From NCBI RefSeq assembly GCF_003646465.1, contig NZ_QZEX01000001.1, forward strand, positions 706,236 through 770,235: 64,000 bases of DNA, written 5' to 3'. The position numbers and the translations under genes were made by a program. The DNA is from Chachezhania antarctica. Its GTDB lineage: Bacteria > Pseudomonadota > Alphaproteobacteria > Rhodobacterales > Rhodobacteraceae. Positions 1 to 8,363 of the stretch are shown one piece after another (position 1 is the stretch's first letter; every line of letters starts with the position of its first letter). Below the pieces are notes generated by a model. It was not told the DNA's origin and made no database searches. It saw only the letters and a program-made list of their open reading frames with translations.

Positions 1-202
1 GAAGGCGCTGTCCGACGCAGACGTGACGGGCTACCTCGACACCGGCGACTGGCAGGGCAAGGCCGGGGGCTATGGCATCCAGGGGCCTGCGGGTGCGCTG
101 ATTCCGTGGATCTCGGGGTCCTTCACCGGGATCGTGGGGCTGCCATTGGCCGAAACCGCGGGTATCCTGCAGGCGGCCGGACTGAAAGTATGGGCATCAT
201 GA
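1..202 (+). CDS. maf: Maf-family nucleotide pyrophosphatase, C-terminal fragment
   Basis: This is the 3' end of a gene that begins before the window; the reading frame is open from base 2 and ends with TGA at 200-202 (about 66 residues visible). The fragment carries the Maf C-terminal block [18 protein letters not shown], followed by a hydrophobic [15 protein letters not shown] segment. Maf proteins hydrolyse non-canonical or modified nucleoside triphosphates (dTTP/UTP or methylated pyrimidines, depending on subfamily) in the cytoplasm. The subfamily cannot be decided without the N-terminal half. Its stop codon overlaps the start of the RNase E/G gene as ATGA, so the two are translationally coupled. 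Confidence 0.9.
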   Translation, partial: KALSDADVTGYLDTGDWQGKAGGYGIQGPAGALIPWISGSFTGIVGLPLAETAGILQAAGLKVWAS

Positions 203-1239
203 AGGGCCGTCAGATCTTCCTTGACCACATGGGCGACCGCGAAGCCGCGGCGCTGATGGTCGATGGCCGGCTGGAAGACCTGCTGATCGCGGGCACTGCG
301 CCGGCACCTGGCACGATCTACCGCGCCCGCGCCGACCGTCCCGTGAAGGGGCAGGGCGGGATGTTCCTGTCCACCCCGGATGGCCCGGCCTTCCTGCGGC
401 AGGTCAAGGGACTGGCGCCGGGCGACATGCTGCTGGTGCAGGTCACCTCCTATGCCGAGGAGGGCAAAGCCTTCCCCGTCACCACCCGCGTGATCTTCAA
501 AAGCCGCTACGCCATGGTCACCCCGGGGGCGCCGGGCCTGAACATCTCGCGGTCGATCCGCGACGAAGAGGTCCGCGACCGCCTGCTGGAATGCGCGCAC
601 GAGGCCATCGCCGAAGGTCCGGGCACCTTGCCCGACGATCTGGGCCTTGTCCTGCGCTCGGCCACGGCCGAAGCGGACGAGACCGAGATCGCCGAAGACA
701 TTCTTGCCATGCTGAGCCTCGCCCAGCAGGTGATGTCCGACCCGGGGACAGAGCCCGAGCGCCTGGTCGATGGCGACGGCCCCCACATGCTCGCGTGGCG
801 CGACTGGTCGGAGCCGGCCGAAATCATCGCCGATGACGGCTGCTTCGAAAGCCACGATGTGGCCGACGCGATCGACCATGCCCGCGGCGATCGCGAAACC
901 CTTGAAGGCGGCGCGTGGATCTCCGTCGAACCCACCCGCGCGCTGGTGGCGGTTGACGTGAACACGGGCCGCGATACGTCGATGGCGGCGGGGATCAAGG
1001 CGAACCTCGCCTGCGCCCGTGCCCTGCCGCGCGCCTTGCGGGTGCGCGGTCTTGGCGGCCAGATCGTCGTCGATTTCGCGCCCATGCCCAAGAAGGACCG
1101 CATCCGCGTCGAATCCGCCCTGCGGTCGGCCTTCCGCGCCGACCCCGAGGAGACATCGCTGGTCGGCTGGACCGGGATGGGCAATTTCGAACTGCAACGA
1201 AAGCGCGGGCGCGTCCCGCTGTCGGAGGTGCAACCATGA
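199..1239 (+). CDS. Ribonuclease E/G family protein (short form)
   Basis: Endoribonuclease of the RNase E/G family, expected to cut single-stranded RNA during rRNA or mRNA maturation. The metal-binding motif DVNTG lies at about residues 253-257 ([12 protein letters not shown]), and a second metal Asp sits in IVVDF near residue 292. The N-terminal third fits the S1/5'-sensor region. The protein is only 346 residues long and stops right after the ELQRKRGR block, so it lacks the CPxCxG zinc-link and small domain that hold RNase E/G tetramers together in E. coli. I chose ATG at 199 because it overlaps the maf stop as ATGA; ATG at 190 is in frame and possible. Its own stop overlaps the yacG start (ATGA). 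Confidence 0.88.
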   Translation: MKGRQIFLDHMGDREAAALMVDGRLEDLLIAGTAPAPGTIYRARADRPVKGQGGMFLSTPDGPAFLRQVKGLAPGDMLLVQVTSYAEEGKAFPVTTRVIFKSRYAMVTPGAPGLNISRSIRDEEVRDRLLECAHEAIAEGPGTLPDDLGLVLRSATAEADETEIAEDILAMLSLAQQVMSDPGTEPERLVDGDGPHMLAWRDWSEPAEIIADDGCFESHDVADAIDHARGDRETLEGGAWISVEPTRALVAVDVNTGRDTSMAAGIKANLACARALPRALRVRGLGGQIVVDFAPMPKKDRIRVESALRSAFRADPEETSLVGWTGMGNFELQRKRGRVPLSEVQP

Positions 1240-1454
1240 AGAAATGCCCCATTTGCAACGAAGCAACCGTTGCAGACTACCGCCCCTTCTGCTCGCGCCG
1301 CTGCGCCGATGTCGACCTGGGCAAATGGATGACCGGCAGCTACGCCATCCCGTCTGCGGAACCGCTTGAGCCTGAAGAGTTCGAACGTGCCGTCGAGGAC
1401 GCGCACCGTGCGGACGACCGGGAAGACGACGGCCCGAATGGCCGGTTGCACTGA
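1236..1454 (+). CDS. yacG: DNA gyrase inhibitor YacG (Cys4 zinc protein)
   Basis: Small 72-residue protein with four zinc-ligand cysteines at positions 4, 7, 19 and 23 (CPIC...FCSRRC), then the YacG-typical DLGKWMTGSYAIP block and an acidic tail. YacG proteins bind GyrB and inhibit DNA gyrase in E. coli; the role in this group is untested. The start codon overlaps the RNase stop as ATGA, making a maf-RNase-yacG operon. The coupling of a Cys4 mini-protein to an RNase G that has lost its own zinc-link is notable, but no physical interaction can be inferred from sequence alone. Confidence 0.93.
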   Translation: MKKCPICNEATVADYRPFCSRRCADVDLGKWMTGSYAIPSAEPLEPEEFERAVEDAHRADDREDDGPNGRLH

Positions 1455-1480
1455 CGTCGGGGGCGTGGTGAAAAAGCCTC

Positions 1481-1508
1481 TGGACACTCCTATTTCCAGC
1501 GCTTAGAC
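1481..1508 (+). promoter_or_regulatory. Possible sigma70-type promoter for tRNA-Phe
   Basis: TGGACA at 1481-1486 and TTAGAC at 1503-1508 are separated by 16 bases, about 33 bases before the tRNA 5' end. The -35 is close to consensus but the -10 is weak, and read-through from yacG is an alternative. Confidence 0.35.
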
Positions 1509-1540
1509 AGCCTCCACCCCGAAGGTCAGACCTTCCCCGT

Positions 1541-1615
1541 GCCCGGGTAGCTCAGGGGTAGAGCAGTGGATTGAAAATCCTCGTGTCGGTGGTTCGATTC
1601 CGCCCCCGGGCACCA
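1541..1615 (+). tRNA. tRNA-Phe (anticodon GAA)
   Basis: A 75-base cloverleaf with acceptor stem GCCCGGG/CCCGGGC, D-arm GCTC...GAGC, anticodon loop TTGAAAA (anticodon GAA at 1573-1575), T-loop TTCGATT and an encoded CCA at 1613-1615. The anticodon stem has one T-T mismatch at its second pair. The gene lies 86 bases downstream of yacG on the same strand. Confidence 0.97.
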
Positions 1616-1755
1616 CTTTCCAAAAATCGTGATGTGCGTACATGTAGCCCTGCGTCCAACCTCAAGGTGAAGCTTTGTGGCCGTCTTGCAAAGGCGCGGT
1701 TACGCAGCGCTTAAACCTCGGGTGGCCGACGCGCTGGCGTTTTGGGCTGTCGAGC

Positions 1756-2964
1756 CTATCGCCCCGGCGGCGGGTTCTGGGGGTGGATGTCCTCGGCAAT
1801 CAGCTGGACGGTTTCGGTGGCGAGGTTGGGAAAGTTACCTTCCCAGTTGTCGATGTAGACCCGCTTGTGGGTCACGGCCACGGCGATGGTGATGCGGCCA
1901 GCCTCCGAGCGTTCGTCGGGCAATGTGGCCACGGCAGCGGCGTATCCGCCGAACTGCGGGGTCTGGAAGACCCAGTCTCCTCGCAACTTGGCGCCCAGAC
2001 CGTAACTGAAGGCCTCGGTCAGTTCATGGCACCCGGGACAGCCCGGCAGCGGCGTGCCAAAGCCTATCAGCACCGGATCGATCATCTGGGCGCGGGAGCC
2101 GGGCGTCAGGAAGCCATCGGTGCCGACGATCGTATCGAAGCTGCGCGCCACGTCCGAGATCGTCGACACCTGGATCGCGCCCGAGGGCATGGTCCAGGAC
2201 GGGTTCCAGTACGTCGAATCCTCCCAGATGCCGCGTTCGGCGGTAAAGGCATGGATCGCGGGCGGCGGGATCTCGGCCGTGTCGAAACCGTAGGTGCCGG
2301 TCAAGTCGAGCGGTCCGAGGACGTACTCCTCCATCAGTTCGGCCACCGGATGGCCTGTCGCGGCTTCCAGCACCTGGCCCGCGATGACGTAGCCGCTGTG
2401 CGAGTAATCCCAGTTGGTGCCGGGGGCGAACATCCGCGGTGTCGACAGGCTGACAGCAATCAGATCTTCGGGGGTCCAAGTCTTGAACGGATCTTCAAGG
2501 AACGGATCGACGAACGCCGCTTCGTTGGCCACGTGATCCGGGTAGCCCGCCGTCATGTTGAGCAGCATCCGGATCGTCGCCGTGTCGCTGCCCGGCAGGT
2601 CCGGCATCCATTTCGCAATGGGTTCGTCGAGGTCGACAATGCCTTCTTCCGCAAGGCGCAGTGCCAGGGCCGCGACATAGGCCAGCGCTACGGCACCGTT
2701 CCTGAACCGGCCTTCGGTGGTTGCGGGAACGCCTGTCATGGCATCGCCCATGGCTTCGGTCAGAACCACCTCGCCGTCGATGCGCACTTCCAGCAGCAGC
2801 GCGTTCAGGCTGTGCCGCTCGAACTGGGCGCGGGCGACACTGCGGATTTCCTCGGCCGTGTCGGCGCGGGCGGCCGCCGTCGCGCCAAGCATCGAGGCCA
2901 GGACCATGCCGCAGGTGGCCGCGCGTTTTGCCTGCGGCAGTTTCAGGCTGAATTCGAACCCCAT
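1756..2964 (-). CDS. Exported beta-lactamase-fold protein with degenerate active site
   Basis: A 402-residue protein of the class C beta-lactamase/DD-peptidase fold with a signal peptide (about residues 1-34, cleavage near ARA-D). The fold is recognisable from blocks such as LALRLAEEGIVDLDEPIAKW and IRMLLNMTAGY, but the catalytic motifs are gone. The SxxK box reads AVAL at residues 91-94 (preceded by FRNG), YxN reads YSH at 187-189, and the H/KTG box reads QTP at about 334-336. It is probably a pseudoenzyme, binding rather than hydrolysing. Start at 2964 is chosen for AGGGAGA eight bases upstream; a longer in-frame extension to 3036 lacks such a site. It is transcribed divergently from the intact relative at 3176. 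Confidence 0.85.
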   Translation of the reverse strand: MGFEFSLKLPQAKRAATCGMVLASMLGATAAARADTAEEIRSVARAQFERHSLNALLLEVRIDGEVVLTEAMGDAMTGVPATTEGRFRNGAVALAYVAALALRLAEEGIVDLDEPIAKWMPDLPGSDTATIRMLLNMTAGYPDHVANEAAFVDPFLEDPFKTWTPEDLIAVSLSTPRMFAPGTNWDYSHSGYVIAGQVLEAATGHPVAELMEEYVLGPLDLTGTYGFDTAEIPPPAIHAFTAERGIWEDSTYWNPSWTMPSGAIQVSTISDVARSFDTIVGTDGFLTPGSRAQMIDPVLIGFGTPLPGCPGCHELTEAFSYGLGAKLRGDWVFQTPQFGGYAAAVATLPDERSEAGRITIAVAVTHKRVYIDNWEGNFPNLATETVQLIAEDIHPQNPPPGR

Positions 2965-3175
2965 CTGTCTTCTCCCTGAACTGTGTACGGCCCGGTTTTC
3001 CCGTTCCCCCAATTTCTTCCTGCCGTCCCTTGGCAAGTCAATTGAAAATGCGTGGAGGCAATCCTGCAGGGAAATAACTTGCGGGGATTGAATTTAGCAC
3101 CGTAAGGAAGCGTGTGCGGGTTTGGTCGACTTCGGGCAAGCCGGGTGCGGGACAGCGATGGACGGGAGCATGGTC

Positions 3176-4444
3176 ATGACATGTAAAGAATTTGGGTCGA
3201 AAGCCGGGCAGATGTCCCTTAGCGTGCTGGCGGTATCGGGGCTGACACTCGCGACCGCCGGAATGGCAGCGGCCCAGGCCTGCGTGCCCGATCCAGCCGC
3301 TGCGACGGCCTACCCGGTGACAGAGGCCATGACGACCGAACGCCTGCCCGACGACATGGCGCAAAAGCTCGATGCCGCGGTGAAGGGCGCAATGGAGATC
3401 GCCGCCGCGCACGGTTTCATCGCGGGTGTCCTGACACCCGAAGGCTACTGGACCGGGGCATGGGGTATCGCCGATCCGGACACCGGTGCGCCGATGGAAG
3501 TGGGCATGCATACCCGCATTGGTTCGGTTACCAAGACGTTCACCGGCACCGCGCTGATGCAGTTGGTCGAAGAAGGGAAGGTGTCGCTGGACGACACGAT
3601 CGACCAGTACATCGACGGTGTGCCCAACGGGGACCGCGTTACCCTGCGCGAGCTTGCGAACATGACCAGCGGGGTCATGAGCTATACCCAGGCTGACGAA
3701 TTTCTCGACCTCTTCTTCGAGGACCCGAGCCTGACATACACGCCCGAGGAATTGCTGGCCTTCGCCTTCCCCGGCTCGCCGATCTTCGAACCGGGTATGC
3801 AATACAATTATTCCAATACCAACACCGTTCTTCTTGGCCTCGTGATCGAAAAGGTCACGGGCCAGAGCATCGAGGACGTCTTCGAGGAACGGATCTTCGC
3901 ACCGCTGGGGCTGGACAACACCTTGTGGCCCGGCACCAGTACCGAGATACCCGAACCCTATCCGCAGGGCTTCACTCTGCAAGGCAATGCCGCCACGCCC
4001 GAGGCACCTTCGAACGCGACGCACTGGAACGCATCGTGGGGCTGGACCGCGGGAGAGCTGATTTCGAACCTCGGTGATCTCATGACCTATGGTCGGGCGC
4101 TGGGAACGGGGCAGGGCTTGTTGGGCGCCGAAACGCAAGAGGTCAGGCTGACCTCCTTCCCCGAACCCGCGGGCTATGGCCTTGGGATGGGCTGCGTTGA
4201 CGGTTGGGTTGGCCACACCGGAGAGCTGCCGGGCTATAACACGACGGTGTTCTACGACACGACCTCGGACACCACGGTCATTGTGCAGGCCAACAGCGAC
4301 ATTCCGTCCGGTGATTGTGGTGACGCCGACGTGCTCCCCGGCAACCCGACGGATGTCAGCTGTTCCTCACCCGCCAGCCGCGTTTTCGGAGCGATTGCCG
4401 AAACGCTGGGCCATCCGTTTGTGATGCCGTCGCCGAAGCAGTAG
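3176..4444 (+). CDS. Exported serine hydrolase (class C beta-lactamase / DD-peptidase family)
   Basis: A 422-residue periplasmic or secreted serine hydrolase with signal peptide (cleavage near AAAQA at 31-35). All three motifs are present: SVTK at 117-120 (in RIGSVTKTF), YSN at 212-214 and HTG at 347-349. This pattern fits Streptomyces R61-type D-Ala-D-Ala carboxypeptidases and related esterases; the true substrate is unknown. Several cysteines in the mature chain (near residue 36, at 340 and near the C-terminus) could form disulfides. Start ATG 3176 is chosen because GGGAG lies seven bases upstream; ATGs at 3158 and 3170 are in frame. The TpsB gene follows after only six bases. Confidence 0.9.
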   Translation: MTCKEFGSKAGQMSLSVLAVSGLTLATAGMAAAQACVPDPAAATAYPVTEAMTTERLPDDMAQKLDAAVKGAMEIAAAHGFIAGVLTPEGYWTGAWGIADPDTGAPMEVGMHTRIGSVTKTFTGTALMQLVEEGKVSLDDTIDQYIDGVPNGDRVTLRELANMTSGVMSYTQADEFLDLFFEDPSLTYTPEELLAFAFPGSPIFEPGMQYNYSNTNTVLLGLVIEKVTGQSIEDVFEERIFAPLGLDNTLWPGTSTEIPEPYPQGFTLQGNAATPEAPSNATHWNASWGWTAGELISNLGDLMTYGRALGTGQGLLGAETQEVRLTSFPEPAGYGLGMGCVDGWVGHTGELPGYNTTVFYDTTSDTTVIVQANSDIPSGDCGDADVLPGNPTDVSCSSPASRVFGAIAETLGHPFVMPSPKQ

Positions 4445-4450
4445 ACCGTC

Positions 4451-6124
4451 ATGCCCATGTCAGCTTTTCGCGCACGAAATTTGCATCGCCTGATCGGGCT
4501 TGCCGTGTTGGCGTCCTGTGCTGCGGCGCCGGCCCTGGCGCAGACCATTCGTAATGTCGACCGGGCCGTCGCCGGGCAGACCACGATCCTGCAACGTTAT
4601 GCCCCGCCGCCGCAGGTGGGATCGGTGGCCATCGGTGTCGAGGATGAGCGTGAACAGATCGACATGGCAAAGGCCGAGCGCGTCCGGTTCCGCCTGAACT
4701 CCCTGACAGTCGACGGGGTGATCACCCTGTCGCCGGGTGCGCTTGCCCCGCTCTGGCAGGCACGGATCGGGTCCGAGATCAGCCTGGCGCAACTCTATCG
4801 CATCGCCGATGCGGTGGACGCGGCCTATCTCAGGGCCGGTTACTTTTCAAAGACCGTCGTGCCGGTGCAGGACTTTTCCGATGGTCGGGTCCGGTTGCAA
4901 GTCTTCGAAGGCTATGTCGACCGGATCGAGATCGACAGCGCCATTCCCGACATCGACAACCGGCTGGCGCCCTATATCGAGCGGATCTTGGCGATGCACC
5001 CGATCCGGGTGAAGGATGCCGAACGCGAATTGCTGCTGATGAGCGATCTTGGCGGTCTGGAGATCGAGGGCACGTTCGTCCGTCCCGAAGGTGCATCCGG
5101 TGGCGGACTTCTGCGGCTGGCTGTCGCGCAAGCCCGCACTGGCGGGATGATCGGGCTCGATAACCTCGGCTCCGACACGGTGGGGCCGCTGCAACTGGCG
5201 ACCGAGGCCAATTTCAACGACGCGCTTGGGCTGTTCGAAAGCACCAGCATGACCGGCGTGACCACGCCGCAGGACCTGAGCCAGCTGGGTCTCTTGCAGT
5301 TCGCGCAAAGCTATCCCATCGGCAGCAACGGGCTGACCGCGGGCTACAACCTTGTCTACCTGCGCCAGCAGCCCGGCGGCGACGATGCCGATCTGGACAT
5401 CGACGTGACCTCGGCCATGGCGTCGGCGTACCTGTCCTATCCGTTCATTCGGACGCTGGACCGCAATCTGTGGGGCGAGATCGAGCTGACGGCCCGCAAC
5501 GACGATGTCGATGTTCTGGGCAATGCGATTTCGCGCAGCAAGACCCGCTGGGCGACGGCGTCGCTGCAATACGACCAGGAGTTGGAGAAGGGGAGTTACG
5601 GTGTCGAAGGTGGTCTGAACTTCGGCATGGCCTCGGACATCGACATGGGCGACGTGCCGGGGGATTTCCGGTTCCTGACCGCGGGACTGACCTTCGATCA
5701 CGCGTTGGGCGAGGAGACTATGTTCTCGCTGAAGGCAGATACCCAGTATTCGGGCCGGGCCCTGCCCGGGGCGGTACAGTTCGCGCTTGGCGGCGATCCG
5801 TATGGCTGGGCCTTCGACAACGGCACGCTGTCGGGTGACAGCGGGGCGGCGATCACGGTGGGGCTGACCCGCGAATTTTCCACCGGCCTCGCGGCACTGC
5901 CCGCGATCACGCCCGGCATCTTCGCCGATTACGGCACCGTCTGGTACGATGCGCCGGGCAATGGGCCGGGCAGCGAAAGCCTTGCTTCCTACGGCGTGGG
6001 TGTCAGGGGCGTTCTGGGCAAACGGCTGAGGTTCGAGCTGATCGGCGCGTTCCCGTGGCAATGGTCCGACAGCGTCGAGGATCCGGGCAACAAGTTCCTG
6101 TTCCGGCTCGCCGTTCCGATCTGA
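4451..6124 (+). CDS. ShlB/FhaC/HecB-type outer-membrane transporter (TpsB), no adjacent TpsA
   Basis: A 557-residue Omp85-superfamily protein of the two-partner secretion class. It has a signal peptide (cleavage near ALAQ, residue 31), a linker, POTRA-like repeats at about 75-220 (including AGYFSKTVVPVQDFSDGRVRLQVFEGYVD, split by loops) and a C-terminal beta-barrel ending in FRLAVPI with a terminal aromatic/hydrophobic pattern. It would export a large TpsA exoprotein, but none is encoded nearby; the neighbour upstream is a secreted serine hydrolase with a six-base gap. The barrel L6 signature, usually VRGF/Y, reads GGDPYGWAF here, so the conserved Arg appears absent. It may instead be a relative with other cargo. 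Confidence 0.85.
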   Translation: MPMSAFRARNLHRLIGLAVLASCAAAPALAQTIRNVDRAVAGQTTILQRYAPPPQVGSVAIGVEDEREQIDMAKAERVRFRLNSLTVDGVITLSPGALAPLWQARIGSEISLAQLYRIADAVDAAYLRAGYFSKTVVPVQDFSDGRVRLQVFEGYVDRIEIDSAIPDIDNRLAPYIERILAMHPIRVKDAERELLLMSDLGGLEIEGTFVRPEGASGGGLLRLAVAQARTGGMIGLDNLGSDTVGPLQLATEANFNDALGLFESTSMTGVTTPQDLSQLGLLQFAQSYPIGSNGLTAGYNLVYLRQQPGGDDADLDIDVTSAMASAYLSYPFIRTLDRNLWGEIELTARNDDVDVLGNAISRSKTRWATASLQYDQELEKGSYGVEGGLNFGMASDIDMGDVPGDFRFLTAGLTFDHALGEETMFSLKADTQYSGRALPGAVQFALGGDPYGWAFDNGTLSGDSGAAITVGLTREFSTGLAALPAITPGIFADYGTVWYDAPGNGPGSESLASYGVGVRGVLGKRLRFELIGAFPWQWSDSVEDPGNKFLFRLAVPI

Positions 6125-6135
6125 TCAAGGGCGTC

Positions 6136-7620
6136 TCAGCCGGTAATCCCCTGGATCACAAGGAAGACACCCGCCGACAGGGCCGCTGCGGCGGGCACGG
6201 TGATGACCCACGCGGCGACGATGGTCATGAAATGCGACCGGCGCACCAGTTTGCGGCGGCGGCGTTCCTCGGGCGGCAGAGCGGGCAGGCCGGGGATCGC
6301 GCGCTTGGCCTTGCGCATGCGACGCTCGGCGTACCATTCGCGGAAGAACCCCACACCGAACACCCCGCCCACGGCGATATGCGTGGAACTGACCGGCAGG
6401 CCCAGCGAGCTTGCCATGATCACTGTCACCGCCGCCGACAGCGCCACGCAGAATGCGCGCATCGGGTTCAGCTTGGTGATCTGGTTGCCGACCATGCGGA
6501 TCAGCTTGGGCCCGAACAGGAACAGCCCGAACGAGATCCCGAGCGCGCCGATGACCATGACCCAGAGCGGGATCGACACCGCGTGCAGGTAATCCCCCGT
6601 CGATGACGCCTGCACGATGGCGGCCAGCGGCCCCACGGCGTTGGCGACATCGTTGGCCCCGTGCGCAAAGCTGAGCAAAGCGGCCGACACGATCAGCGGG
6701 ATGCCGAACAGCACTTTCAGCGACTTGTTCCGGTTCTCGAGCCCGACCGACTGCCGGCGGACGACCGGGATCATGATGAGCCATGCAAGGATCGCGACAG
6801 CCGCGCCGATCAACAGCGCCGCGCCCATGTCGATGACAACGATCTTCGTCAGCCCCTTGACCGCAAGGTAGGATGAAAAGGCGCCGGACATGAAGCCGAC
6901 AAGGACAGGCACCCAGCGTCTGGCGGCTGCGATCTTGTCGTCCTGGTAGATGATGTTCGACTTGATGAACCACAGGAACCCGGCGGCGACGAGGCCGCCC
7001 AGAAGGGGCGAGATCACCCAGCTTGCGGCGATGGCGCTCATCTGGCCCCAGCTGACCGCGCCGAAGCCTGCCGCCGCGATGCCGGCGCCCATGACGCCGC
7101 CGACGACGGAATGGGTGGTCGATACCGGCGCGCCGACCCATGTCGCAAGGTTCACCCACAGCGCAGAGGCAAGGAGCGCCGCCATCATCGCCGAAATGAA
7201 AACCTGCGTGCTGGCCATGTTTTGCGGCGCGATGATGCCCTTCGCGATGGTCGATACCACGTCGCCGCCCGCCAGCAGTGCGCCCGCGCTTTCGAAGACC
7301 GCGGCGATGACGATCGCCAGCCCCATCGACAGCGCGTTGGCGCCGACGGCCGGGCCCATGTTGTTGGCCACGTCGTTGGCGCCGATGTTCAGCGCCATGT
7401 AGGCGCCGAAGGCGGCGGCCACGACAACGATGAAGGTGTTGTTGGTCACCCCGAAGATCAGCGCCGCCAGCAGGCCCGCGAACACGATGAACAGCAGCGC
7501 TATGCCGAAGCCCATCATCGGCCGGCTGACATAAAGCGTTGCCTGCTCCAGCGTCGTCATACGGCCCAGGTCGCGGTCCAGCGTTTCCAGGTGGCTCGGA
7601 TCCAGGTTGTCGTGTGACAT
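6136..7620 (-). CDS. pit: Inorganic phosphate transporter, PiT family
   Basis: A 494-residue polytopic membrane protein with the duplicated PiT signature, GANDVANNMGP in the first half and GANDVANAVGP in the second, and at least ten hydrophobic segments. PiT transporters carry metal-phosphate complexes with H+ or Na+ across the inner membrane. Start at 7620 is chosen because GGGAGCG lies just upstream; a longer frame to 7710 includes an implausible N-terminus. The gene ends 11 bases from the convergent TpsB gene. A cytoplasmic Arg-rich stretch (EERRRRKLVRRSHF) near the C-terminus precedes a final membrane segment. Confidence 0.95.
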   Translation of the reverse strand: MSHDNLDPSHLETLDRDLGRMTTLEQATLYVSRPMMGFGIALLFIVFAGLLAALIFGVTNNTFIVVVAAAFGAYMALNIGANDVANNMGPAVGANALSMGLAIVIAAVFESAGALLAGGDVVSTIAKGIIAPQNMASTQVFISAMMAALLASALWVNLATWVGAPVSTTHSVVGGVMGAGIAAAGFGAVSWGQMSAIAASWVISPLLGGLVAAGFLWFIKSNIIYQDDKIAAARRWVPVLVGFMSGAFSSYLAVKGLTKIVVIDMGAALLIGAAVAILAWLIMIPVVRRQSVGLENRNKSLKVLFGIPLIVSAALLSFAHGANDVANAVGPLAAIVQASSTGDYLHAVSIPLWVMVIGALGISFGLFLFGPKLIRMVGNQITKLNPMRAFCVALSAAVTVIMASSLGLPVSSTHIAVGGVFGVGFFREWYAERRMRKAKRAIPGLPALPPEERRRRKLVRRSHFMTIVAAWVITVPAAAALSAGVFLVIQGITG

Positions 7621-7681
7621 GCATCGCTCCCGTTCGGTGCAAAAGACCGGGTTCGGGACCCTGCCCGACCGTAAAGCGGCG

Positions 7682-8200
7682 TTACTTGCCGGATCCGGCC
7701 CCGAAATCAAGCAGGATCTGCTTCAAACCCGGCTCATCTACCAGCTCCGCGGCCTCGGCCGGGTCGATCCACTGGCGCCGTCTTTGATCGCGTTCCGGGT
7801 ATTCGTCCTCGAGCATCCGGACCTCGACCGGGAACACCAGTGTCTCCACGGCCACGGGCAGGCCGGAGCGCTTGATCTTGTCGTAGACGTAAGACCCGAA
7901 CGGCGTCTCCGCGACGCGGGCCGGCCGGACACCGGCTTCTTCCCACGCTTCGACGACGGCCGCCTCGCTCGCGTTCTTGCCGCGCATCAGCCAGCCTTTC
8001 GGGATGATCCATCTCCCCGTCCCGCGGCTGGTGATCAGGAGAACCTGCGCCTTCCCGTCAACCATCCGATGGCAAAGCGCCGCGATCTGCAACTGCATGG
8101 GGCGCTGCAACATCGGCATGAGAAGGTCCATCGCGGCCTTCTGGGCGCGCCTGATCCGCGACCGTATCCGACCCTTTCGGTTGATCTTGCCTGATGTCAC
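7682..8200 (-). CDS. Nudix hydrolase
   Basis: A 172-residue cytoplasmic Nudix-fold hydrolase with the box PKGWLMRGKNASEAA followed by VVEAWEEAGV. The EExGV core of the Nudix box is intact. The first Glu position is Lys and the REx Arg is Val, deviations common in relatives of diphosphoinositol-polyphosphate/diadenosine-polyphosphate hydrolases in alphaproteobacteria. The metal-binding Glu pair is preserved, so activity is plausible. A basic N-terminal tail (GKINRKGRIRSRIRRAQK) is notable. The start is GTG at 8200 with GGAG about ten bases upstream. Spacing to the downstream pit gene is 61 bases, so co-transcription is possible; the substrate cannot be read from sequence. Confidence 0.88.
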   Translation of the reverse strand: MTSGKINRKGRIRSRIRRAQKAAMDLLMPMLQRPMQLQIAALCHRMVDGKAQVLLITSRGTGRWIIPKGWLMRGKNASEAAVVEAWEEAGVRPARVAETPFGSYVYDKIKRSGLPVAVETLVFPVEVRMLEDEYPERDQRRRQWIDPAEAAELVDEPGLKQILLDFGAGSGK

Positions 8201-8363
8201 GCGGTGATGCTCCGCATTTGTTCGTTACCCCCGAACCGCGGACCATAGTGGATCCCCATACCCTGCGTAAGCCCCGACCGACAGCCTTTCAGATCGCAAC
8301 CGCGCTTGCGCCGGCACCCCTGGCCGTGACATGGACTTGCCCATTCACGGCAGGCGAAAAACG

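Noticed and set aside
1756-3036. Dead serine hydrolase treated as a pseudogene
   Set aside because: The frame is full length, with leader peptide, ribosome site and normal codon use; only the catalytic motifs are changed, which fits a kept non-enzyme better than decay.
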